A stretch of DNA of 22,475 nt from a virus. How positions within the stretch are numbered: position 1 is the first letter of the stretch; every line of letters begins with the position of its first letter. Positions 13,519-20,219 of this stretch are shown here, in pieces. The notes under the pieces were generated by a model. It saw only the letters and a list, made by a program, of their open reading frames with translations. It was not told the origin of the DNA and ran no database searches. The position numbers and the translations under genes are program-made. The stretch lies in IMG/VR virus record IMGVR_UViG_3300032677_001012, positions 1-22,475 of that record; one strand, 5' to 3'.

Positions 13519-15194
13519 AGTTCAAACAAATTGTCATTAAGCACAATTTCTGCTTTAGGAGTAATTACTTTTTCCACAGTTAAATTTGCTTCAATAATTA
13601 AATGCTCATCTGCTTTGGTGCTAGCATTAACAGTTTTCTTTCCAGTGTAACCACGAGTACCAGGGATAGCCATCCAAAACTTACTGAATTCATCAACAAT
13701 GGAATCTGCTGTTGCTCTATCGCTTGTAGCAAAAATAGCATCGATAATATCTTTAGCATATAGTCTGTCAAATTTTTCATCGACTAGCATACTAGGGCAA
13801 AGTCCAGCATCGTATTGTCTATTGGCTTCTTGTACGGCATTGATATGCATCCAAACATTATGACCCATCATAATAGCGTAAGTAAAACTATCCCAACTTG
13901 TTTTTCCTACTTTACCAATTTTGTTAACATCGTTAGGCCCATATATACAAATTTTATTAACTTCGACTCCATCCATAATAGGACTTGTTTCGAAATTAGC
14001 AAAATGTTTATCTTGAACCACAGCATCTTGGAATAAACGTGTATCTTGACTATATTTTTTATCGTCTAAGCTAGGAAGCATACGATATAGCCATTTATCA
14101 CGATCTTTAATTTCTGTTTGTACATAAATCTGACCATTAGCAGTTGCTAAGAATGGACTTGCACAGTCGAAACTAATTGTAAATTGATCGTTATGATATT
14201 TTCGAACAGCACGTTGTATGTCTGTTAAAATTAAAGCCCATTCAAGTTTACTTGTACCTAAGAAGTGCATCCAGTCTTGATGTCCTTTTTCAAGTAAGCC
14301 ATCAAATCTCAATGCCACTATACGTTTTAAAGTTAAGTGTATATCACACATGTTCTGGCCGCCCATGCCCCAGCCATTAAACGGTTTGTCATATTTCTTT
14401 GGATCGCAAAAATCTTTCATTTGCTGATACCAATCTTCTGCTTGTGCGTGATTTTCGCCTTGTAGTACATTTAAGAACTTACAAGCACCTGTACGATGTT
14501 TAATAAAATATTCGTTATTATATTTTGTAGCTTCAACTGCTTGTTGATATGTTTCAATTCCAGTAGCTTTCTTACCAACAGGACTACGTTCAACCCATGC
14601 TGGAATATCGAGTACCATGCCGTAATCCATTAACGAATCCATCCACGCTAAAACTTGTTCACGTTTCTTTTGTGCCGCATCTAATTGCGCTTGATAATTC
14701 TTAACGTGATCAATCTTAGTCATTTTAGGATTGCCGTTTTTATCTAGCTTAGGATTACCGCTTGCATCTAGTTGTGGAACAAGTTCAATACCTTTAGCAC
14801 GAACTTCTGCCCATTTTGCCGCAACTTCTGGGCCAGTAGGATCTCGCCATTCACCTGCCCATACACCTTTACCAATTTGGAATCCACCTGAATCACCTAA
14901 CACCCAACTAGTACTACGGTCGCGATTGCGAAACATATCTTCACCATCGTCTTGTTTGCTAAGATCTAAATTAGCATGTCCAGCACTATACAAACAATGG
15001 TCGTAGTAAAACGCACCTTTATCTGGTTCTAGGTAGTTAAGGCTTTCTACACCGTTTTTAAAACTTGCAGGTATGCGAGCAGGATCAACATAATTACCGT
15101 AACGTTGTTTACCTATATATGTGCTATAAAATCCTGATGTAGCTGGAAGGAAATATGCGTAATCGTTTTGTGTGGCTGTTAAATTTTTATTCAT
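13515..15194 (-). CDS. dpdA: DpdA-like DNA-guanine transglycosylase (TGT superfamily)
   Basis: DpdA exchanges guanine in DNA for preQ0 or a related 7-deazaguanine, modifying the genome against restriction. The protein is 559 residues from the ATG at 15194, chosen for its ATGA overlap with the upstream gene; a longer frame from 15239 exists. TGT landmarks appear in order: LGDSGGFQ (99-106, first catalytic Asp D101), VLDIPAW (194-200), FLNVLQGE (240-247), GWGMGG (274-279), HFLGTS (310-315), and SFDCASPF (341-348), with D343 in the place of the TGT nucleophile. A TGT-type four-ligand zinc site is not obvious. The C-terminus NDNLFEL resembles the polymerase tail FNSLFEF and may bind the sliding clamp encoded upstream. 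tRNA-TGT enzymes are shorter (about 380), which favours DpdA. Confidence 0.82.
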   Translation of the reverse strand: MNKNLTATQNDYAYFLPATSGFYSTYIGKQRYGNYVDPARIPASFKNGVESLNYLEPDKGAFYYDHCLYSAGHANLDLSKQDDGEDMFRNRDRSTSWVLGDSGGFQIGKGVWAGEWRDPTGPEVAAKWAEVRAKGIELVPQLDASGNPKLDKNGNPKMTKIDHVKNYQAQLDAAQKKREQVLAWMDSLMDYGMVLDIPAWVERSPVGKKATGIETYQQAVEATKYNNEYFIKHRTGACKFLNVLQGENHAQAEDWYQQMKDFCDPKKYDKPFNGWGMGGQNMCDIHLTLKRIVALRFDGLLEKGHQDWMHFLGTSKLEWALILTDIQRAVRKYHNDQFTISFDCASPFLATANGQIYVQTEIKDRDKWLYRMLPSLDDKKYSQDTRLFQDAVVQDKHFANFETSPIMDGVEVNKICIYGPNDVNKIGKVGKTSWDSFTYAIMMGHNVWMHINAVQEANRQYDAGLCPSMLVDEKFDRLYAKDIIDAIFATSDRATADSIVDEFSKFWMAIPGTRGYTGKKTVNASTKADEHLIIEANLTVEKVITPKAEIVLNDNLFEL

Positions 15195-15544
15195 GTTATC
15201 CAATGTTGTACTAGTACCATAAGGCTTAACCAAGCCCACATGGTATTAAAACCTACTAGAGTAGGTAGAGCTTTTTTACGACTAGCCCAGATAAGAGAAA
15301 CACTAGTTGCTAATGTTAGATAATATAATTCCCAGATTTGAATATTAAAAATTAATCCAGGAACTATAATGATTGCCTTAGCCCACCAGCTGATAAATTC
15401 AATAGTATTATAGCTGGTCCAGTATTCTTTAGTAAACCACATCATATAGCAGTCACGCATATTGCGCCAACCGCTATGTGAGTAGCATATAATCATTAAT
15501 ACTAACCATAAAGCAACTGCTAATAATATCTGGTCTTGAGACAT
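15191..15544 (-). CDS. small integral membrane protein
   Basis: The 117-residue protein has about three to four hydrophobic segments: 6-20 (ILLAVALWLVLMIIC), about 53-66 (WAKAIIIVPGLIFN), about 71-86 (WELYYLTLATSVSLIW) and 96-113. It is rich in Trp and Tyr. A basic loop (WASRKKALP) lies between the last two segments. It starts three bases after the clamp stop with no clear ribosome site and is coupled to dpdA by ATGA. I recognise no family. A role at the host membrane is the most one can say. Confidence 0.65.
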   Translation of the reverse strand: MSQDQILLAVALWLVLMIICYSHSGWRNMRDCYMMWFTKEYWTSYNTIEFISWWAKAIIIVPGLIFNIQIWELYYLTLATSVSLIWASRKKALPTLVGFNTMWAWLSLMVLVQHWIT

Positions 15545-15546
15545 AA

Positions 15547-16278
15547 TTATTTGCTTTGTGCTGGTAGAATATAGTCATATATTGCAATACCACTGTCTAC
15601 TGTAATTTGCATTGCACCAGCATCTGCAATACGCATAGTTTTGTCACCAGCTAGGTTTAGAATACTAATTACTGAACTTACGGGCCAAGACCAAGTTTGT
15701 TTTAATTTACCATTAATCCCGCCTTGGAAGACAAATGATCCTGCGTGTGTGCTAGCATCACCGAAACTAAACACTAAACTGCTACCATCTGTAGTAACTT
15801 GGAATGTTGGCTCTTCGGTGTGTGCGGCCGCTTGGAATTTTAATTTTTGAATGCTTGCTACAGTAGGCTCAAACTCGATATCCCATTTAGCACCTTTGAA
15901 CTTAACAGTTTTCAACATGTCGTTAATAACTTCTGTGTTCATAAAACGATAGTCGTTTTCAAAGTCACCTGTACTGTTTTGAAAATGCAAGCCAGTTGGA
16001 ATCTCTTCACCATTGCGTTCTTGTTTAACTACTGCAATACTAGCACCTTCCTTATATTCTGGACATTTTAAGTGTGTGTCTAGTTTATTTAGATTTGGCA
16101 TACCAAATACGCCTTCGAAATTATCAACAGCGGTATGTGTTTTAGCGTTGAGGATAACACTACGATCCTCTGCCATAGATTCAATCGATGTTTCTTTTTC
16201 AGTTGCTGAAATTTTAACTAGCGGTAGGAAACCTAAGCTGTGTGTATGTGCTACTAGGTCTTGTAAAAAATCTTTCAT
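15547..16278 (-). CDS. 45: DNA polymerase sliding clamp (gp45-like)
   Basis: A 243-residue protein of the PCNA/gp45 type, which encircles DNA and tethers polymerase and other factors, including the late-transcription machinery in T4. T4 gp45 is 228 residues. The C-terminal part is the clearest match: TMRIADAGAMQITVDSGIAIYDYILPA, a clamp-style strand pair ending in the exposed C-terminus. FSFGDASTHAGSFVFQGGI and QTWSWPVSSVISILNLA precede it. The start at 16278 is favoured over the ATG at 16290 because GGAG stands well placed before it. A strong sigma70-like promoter precedes the gene. The clamp loader genes (44/62), usually adjacent in T4-like genomes, are not here; dpdA and the halogenase follow instead. 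The assignment is from pattern and context, as N-terminal similarity is low. Confidence 0.75.
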   Translation of the reverse strand: MKDFLQDLVAHTHSLGFLPLVKISATEKETSIESMAEDRSVILNAKTHTAVDNFEGVFGMPNLNKLDTHLKCPEYKEGASIAVVKQERNGEEIPTGLHFQNSTGDFENDYRFMNTEVINDMLKTVKFKGAKWDIEFEPTVASIQKLKFQAAAHTEEPTFQVTTDGSSLVFSFGDASTHAGSFVFQGGINGKLKQTWSWPVSSVISILNLAGDKTMRIADAGAMQITVDSGIAIYDYILPAQSK

Positions 16279-16298
16279 ATTATTCTCCATGTTTTATG

Positions 16299-16327
16299 AT
16301 TATATTTAGGTTTTTGTTAAAAGTCAA
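16299..16327 (-). promoter_or_regulatory. sigma70-type promoter before the sliding clamp gene
   Basis: On the minus strand, TTGACT (16327-16322) and TATAAT (16304-16299) are separated by exactly 17 bases. The -35 overlaps the stop codon of the UDP-glucose dehydrogenase-like gene. The predicted start near 16292 gives a leader of about 14 nt carrying the GGAG site of the clamp gene. Confidence 0.75.
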
Positions 16328-17103
16328 TGACTTTTTCTTATCTTTTTGTTATATTTTATTGCTGATTCCACCAACGTGTGTGATATTTGAATACTATCGG
16401 CATAGTGTACAAACGCACTAGTGTCCTTTGGAAAACATGCACCACCAAATCCACGTGATCCATCTGGTCCAGGAACCATCATATGACTATTGCCAATACG
16501 TAAATCGTGTGTAAGTACTTGTCTAATTAACTCATAATCTGCGCCGTTCTTCTCGCACATATCATAAAGTTGATTAAAGAACGCTACTTTGATACTTAAA
16601 AAACAATTAGTAGCATATTTGATCATACTAGCTTCTACAATACTAGTATTAAAAACTAATTTTAGTTTAGGCAATGAATCTTGAAACAATGTTTGCCAGA
16701 ACCCTTCGGGATCGTCACCACCGATTACCATATAAGTTTGATTTAAGAAATCATCATTGGCGCTAACTGCTCTAAGGAATTCAGGACTATAAACTATACT
16801 GTGGTTGGGATAATTTACCAAAAGTCTTTCTAGATAATTAGGCGGTACAGTGCATTTAAGTAATACAGGTATATGTACAGGTACTGTATCCATTACTTGA
16901 TAAATTTGATTAACATCACAATCACCTAATTCGGTACTAGGTGTACCTACACAGATAATAACACCTTCGGCATACGGATAATCTTTTACTGTTTGCTCAC
17001 TTATTTTCGGATCAACAATGTAGATTGTGTTATTTTTATCAATGGCATTTGCAACTGCTTTGCCAACAAATCCATATCCTGCAACTATAATTTTTCTTTT
17101 CAT
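16324..17103 (-). CDS. UDP-glucose/GDP-mannose dehydrogenase-like protein, short form
   Basis: This protein matches the N-terminal and central domains of nucleotide-sugar dehydrogenases, which oxidise UDP-glucose to UDP-glucuronate using NAD. Motifs: KIIVAGYGFVGKAVA (4-18), GVIICVGTPSTE (46-57), IVYSPEFLRA (102-111), the central-helix pattern EASMIKYATNCFLSIKVAF (156-174) and the catalytic cysteine in GFGGACFPKD (218-227). Usual enzymes have about 390-450 residues. Here the whole C-terminal UDP-binding domain is missing (259 residues), so activity or substrate may differ. The polymerase stop and this ATG (17103) are separated by one base; an alternative ATG at 17115 overlaps the polymerase gene. 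It supports sugar metabolism together with the Gfo/Idh, MDR and glycosyltransferase genes. Confidence 0.85.
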   Translation of the reverse strand: MKRKIIVAGYGFVGKAVANAIDKNNTIYIVDPKISEQTVKDYPYAEGVIICVGTPSTELGDCDVNQIYQVMDTVPVHIPVLLKCTVPPNYLERLLVNYPNHSIVYSPEFLRAVSANDDFLNQTYMVIGGDDPEGFWQTLFQDSLPKLKLVFNTSIVEASMIKYATNCFLSIKVAFFNQLYDMCEKNGADYELIRQVLTHDLRIGNSHMMVPGPDGSRGFGGACFPKDTSAFVHYADSIQISHTLVESAIKYNKKIRKSH

Positions 17104-17104
17104 A

Positions 17105-19774
17105 TTAAAACTCAAATAAACTGTTAAATGTATTTTTTTCTTCGGTACTACCTATGTCCCATTTTAGTACACCAATCAAGTTGTCTAGCTTCTTGTCGAT
17201 AATGGTAGCCTCCATTTCTGCATGGTCAAAAGGTAAGTCTTTAAACCACTGTGGGAGCCGTAATTCATCTACTGGATAGGCTACGCTTGTGAAACCCATT
17301 GCATTGGGCTTGAGTTTACAAACAATAACTTTTGCACCATCTGTAATACTCATAGAATATTTGTCATTAAACATACGCTTCAACGTATTCCAGTTGATAC
17401 TAGCACGTACATGACCAGGCATATTTGCTTTGCCTGCTTTTGCTTCTTTGGCTTGGTAGTCTGTAATGTTGTTAGCACGTTTCGGACTACCTTTCTCCCA
17501 ACCTGGACGAGCTTTAAATCTAATTCTAAATTCACTAATGTGATCAAGAACTTCTTGTTCAGGCTTGCCCATAAGAACCATTTCAAGTACTTCACTTAAG
17601 AAGTCTTGAATAAATTCTGGAGTGTCGGATCTCTTAAGATCTAACCCCATCGCTTTAATTTTGCCAGCTTTTCCATCTACGTCTGTGCGCTTACCTTCTT
17701 TATCATAATAAAGAACTGCATAACGTTTTTTAGTAATGAATAAACTCTTACTACCAACAATCTCACGTCCTGCCTTAATAACTTCACCACGCGATTTAGG
17801 GCAATGGAAAGTATCTAACATAAACTGTGGGAATGTAGTATTAACTTCTTCACCGATTTGATCGTATAATCCGATAACTGTTTCCTTAGTCCAAGGAATT
17901 TTACCAGCTTCAATGTCTTTTTGTAAGGTTTTATATGCACTAAAATAACAAGAATCGGTATCACCGTAAATAACAGCCTTACCTCTGTAGTCATATTCAC
18001 CAGCAATAATCTCATTTACCTTACCAGCCATGTGTCGTACAATTTGACGACCAGTTAATGTAGTAGATTGACCAATACGTTTATCAAAGAAACGGCATCC
18101 ACTGTTAAGAATAGCACCATATAAACTATTAAGGTTAATCTTCTTAACAAGTTGACGCTTATCCCAGTACTCTTCTTCGACTTTGTTTCCTGCTTTAATT
18201 GCTTCTTTAAGTTTAGCCTGCATTTCTTTACGTTCAGCATACCAACGTTTTAGCAAACCAGGAATAATACCTTCTTTTTCATAGGTAAAGATTGTGCCGT
18301 TAGCACTAATCATCCAAGGTTGATTACTTTCAAATATTAAACGATACACTTCGGCAGCACTCAATACATCACTAGACCCATCTTCCCAGTCGATAGTGAT
18401 GTCTGTTCCTATTTCTTGTGCCATTACTGCTTCGTATTCGTCTGTACCGAACTTGCCTTCCCATGCCGCCGCAAATGATTTACCTTTAGCAATTTGCAAT
18501 TCGATGAATTCATCTGTTTTAGTTTGACGTAACTGCCCGATAATTGTTTCTGGGCCCATGTTAAGTGCTCTAATAGCACTAGGATACAGTGAGTTAATGT
18601 CTAATGAACCAACCCAATCCTGAATACCTTCTTTAGGATACGCAACATACGCACCAGCCGCACCTTCGTTATCTTCACGTTCGCTCATCTTCTTGCGATT
18701 AGGTACTTGAAACCCTCTTCGATGTGCTTCGTTAATAATAGCTTGTTCGGTTACAGCTACAGCACCCATTGTAGTTTGCAGTAATACTGTGTTTTCATGT
18801 GCTAGTGTATTAGCAAGATCCATGAATTTCAACTTCTTGTCTAGATCATCAAGTAGTTTACAGTCATTAATGTTATATTCAACAAATGTCTTAAAGTCAT
18901 TGTTATATAATTGATCTAAAGTACCTTCGTATTGTGTTTTACGTTTGCCTAATTCATATTCGGCAATAGCATCCAACCTATAACTGTGACGTTCTTCATA
19001 TGTATATTTGCGATACAACTCTAAATAGTCCAAATGCACACGTCCAATATAGTCATATGTTGTACTAGTTCGTCCATATTTTTCATATTCACGCTTTTTA
19101 GGCAATTGATCAAACAAACAAAAACGTCTTGTATCTTCTTTGCTTAATACTTTAATTACTCTATTTGTAGTATACGGAATATCGAAGCCTTCGCTATTCC
19201 AACCACTTATAATATCTGCGTCTTTGATTAGATCTAAAAACATATCTAACAAATCTGCTTCGTTATCAAACAAATATGTATTAGGAAAGTCTTTAATCAT
19301 TTCCTTGGCTTCTTCCATCTTAAGACCTTTAGGTGGAATAGCCAAACATACCATAGTTTCTAACCATTGTAGGTAGACAGCAATCGCAGTAATAGGCATA
19401 AATGCATCATCTGGTGATGCGTAGCCACGTTCTGGATCAAAGTCTACCTCAATATCGAAAAATGCTACATTTAATTTAGGAGCATCTTGATTTAAATAAT
19501 GTTCACTTAGTGTAACAAAGATTGGATTAATGTCTGCTTCGTAAAGTTCTTTACCACTGTTAATAGCTTGTTCTTTACGTAGTTCTTTTGTATTTTTACA
19601 AACAATACGTGTAAGCGGATCGCCGTAAATTGATTGAAATTTCCCTCGGGGATCTTTTACATAAAATGTGTGGCGCACAGGAATGTCTCTGAATTCTCTG
19701 TTGCCTTTTTGATTACGTTCGACTACGCGAACAATATCATTCTCGCGGTCAAACCATGCGTCTACATAAGACAT
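17105..19774 (-). CDS. 43: family B DNA polymerase (gp43-like) with 3'-5' exonuclease
   Basis: The replicative polymerase, 889 residues, close to T4 gp43 (898). Exonuclease motifs: FFDIEVDFD (105-113, D107/E109), SGWNSEGFDIPY (190-201, D198) and EYNINDCKLL (299-308, D304). Polymerase motifs: A, SLDINSLYPS (390-399, D392); B, KKINLNSLYGA (544-554); C, IYGDTDS (602-608, D605 and D607). The C-terminus ends NTFNSLFEF, like the clamp-binding peptide of RB69 gp43. The ATG at 19774 has a GGAGAAG site, and two similar hairpins lie just upstream (19790-19835), suggesting autoregulation as in T4. No intein or intron interrupts the gene. Confidence 0.96.
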   Translation of the reverse strand: MSYVDAWFDRENDIVRVVERNQKGNREFRDIPVRHTFYVKDPRGKFQSIYGDPLTRIVCKNTKELRKEQAINSGKELYEADINPIFVTLSEHYLNQDAPKLNVAFFDIEVDFDPERGYASPDDAFMPITAIAVYLQWLETMVCLAIPPKGLKMEEAKEMIKDFPNTYLFDNEADLLDMFLDLIKDADIISGWNSEGFDIPYTTNRVIKVLSKEDTRRFCLFDQLPKKREYEKYGRTSTTYDYIGRVHLDYLELYRKYTYEERHSYRLDAIAEYELGKRKTQYEGTLDQLYNNDFKTFVEYNINDCKLLDDLDKKLKFMDLANTLAHENTVLLQTTMGAVAVTEQAIINEAHRRGFQVPNRKKMSEREDNEGAAGAYVAYPKEGIQDWVGSLDINSLYPSAIRALNMGPETIIGQLRQTKTDEFIELQIAKGKSFAAAWEGKFGTDEYEAVMAQEIGTDITIDWEDGSSDVLSAAEVYRLIFESNQPWMISANGTIFTYEKEGIIPGLLKRWYAERKEMQAKLKEAIKAGNKVEEEYWDKRQLVKKINLNSLYGAILNSGCRFFDKRIGQSTTLTGRQIVRHMAGKVNEIIAGEYDYRGKAVIYGDTDSCYFSAYKTLQKDIEAGKIPWTKETVIGLYDQIGEEVNTTFPQFMLDTFHCPKSRGEVIKAGREIVGSKSLFITKKRYAVLYYDKEGKRTDVDGKAGKIKAMGLDLKRSDTPEFIQDFLSEVLEMVLMGKPEQEVLDHISEFRIRFKARPGWEKGSPKRANNITDYQAKEAKAGKANMPGHVRASINWNTLKRMFNDKYSMSITDGAKVIVCKLKPNAMGFTSVAYPVDELRLPQWFKDLPFDHAEMEATIIDKKLDNLIGVLKWDIGSTEEKNTFNSLFEF

Positions 19775-19789
19775 AAATTTTCTTCTCCA

Positions 19790-19807
19790 TGCAATTTAGG
19801 GCTTGCA
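19790..19807 (-). promoter_or_regulatory. putative gp43 translational operator, proximal hairpin
   Basis: On the minus strand, TGCAA (19807-19803) and TTGCA (19794-19790) form a 5-bp stem with the 8-nt loop GCCCTAAA. It ends one base before the GGAGAAG ribosome site of the polymerase gene. T4 and RB69 gp43 repress their own translation by binding a hairpin with a 5-bp stem and 8-nt loop next to the ribosome site; their loop sequence is different. Confidence 0.6.
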
Positions 19808-19817
19808 AATACCTTCG

Positions 19818-19835
19818 TGCGGTTTATGGCCCGCA
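19818..19835 (-). promoter_or_regulatory. putative gp43 translational operator, distal hairpin
   Basis: On the minus strand, TGCGG (19835-19831) and CCGCA (19822-19818) form a 5-bp stem with the 8-nt loop GCCATAAA. The loop differs at one base from that of the proximal hairpin, while the stems differ in sequence and keep pairing. It lies 28 bases upstream of the proximal hairpin. Confidence 0.55.
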
Positions 19836-19856
19836 TACCTTTCCTAGCAATACTTA

Positions 19857-20114
19857 TTAGATACGTTTAGTAATATCCAAAATTGCTTCAATCTCTTCCC
19901 AGTCTTCATTATGACTAGCCCAGTCGCCTTTATGAGCAATTTTAATTGCTTTATTAATGACTGCTGGTTTGACTTGTAATTCTTCTGCAACTGCTTTAAC
20001 AGTTTCTTTTAAGCCTTCTTGTAAATCTTCAATTTCACGCAATACTGTAGAACCTTCGCTAATTAAACGTTCTAGTTTTGCTTTTTCTTCTGCACCGTAT
20101 GAACGACCGCCCAT
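19857..20114 (-). CDS. dsbA: DsbA-like double-stranded DNA-binding protein
   Basis: The 85-residue, mostly helical, charged protein resembles T4 DsbA (89 residues), a dsDNA-binding protein that stimulates late transcription. The matching part is the C-terminal two thirds: LKETVKAVAEELQVKPAVINKAIKIAHKG (35-63) followed by an acidic helix (HNEDWEEIEAILDI). The KPAxxNKAIxIAHK stretch is the form I know from cyanophage relatives. The start at 20114 has GGAG well placed. A sigma70-like promoter lies immediately upstream, so it leads the unit containing the polymerase. The assignment rests on remembered family pattern and size. Confidence 0.68.
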   Translation of the reverse strand: MGGRSYGAEEKAKLERLISEGSTVLREIEDLQEGLKETVKAVAEELQVKPAVINKAIKIAHKGDWASHNEDWEEIEAILDITKRI

Positions 20115-20138
20115 GTAAATCTCCTAATGTATATGCCT

Positions 20139-20167
20139 ATTATAAACTACTTATCTCGTAAATGCAA
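20139..20167 (-). promoter_or_regulatory. sigma70-type promoter before dsbA/DNA polymerase
   Basis: On the minus strand, TTGCAT (20167-20162) and TATAAT (20144-20139) are separated by exactly 17 bases. The expected start near 20132 leaves about 18 nt to the ATG at 20114, including GGAG. The -35 box abuts the inverted repeat at 20167-20188. Confidence 0.72.
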
Positions 20168-20188
20168 CCTCTATGAAATTTTAGAGGT
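20167..20188 (-). repeat. inverted repeat abutting the dsbA promoter -35 box
   Basis: ACCTCTA (20167-20173) and TAGAGGT (20182-20188) form a perfect 7-bp inverted repeat with an 8-base spacer. It touches the -35 hexamer at position 20167, so it could be an operator for a dimeric repressor. It could equally be a second, weak hairpin supporting the adjacent terminator. Confidence 0.5.
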
Positions 20189-20189
20189 G

Positions 20190-20217
20190 AAAATGGCAGA
20201 ACTAAGTCTGCCATTTT
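20190..20217 (-). terminator. hairpin terminator after the virion-protein gene
   Basis: An 11-bp perfect stem, AAAATGGCAGA paired with TCTGCCATTTT, with a 6-nt loop, stands two bases after the TAA at 20220-20222. The run of T at the 3' arm is short (four), so termination may be partial. The sequence is symmetric and could act in both directions. It separates the presumed late gene from the early-type promoter of dsbA. Confidence 0.7.
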
Positions 20218-20219
20218 GA

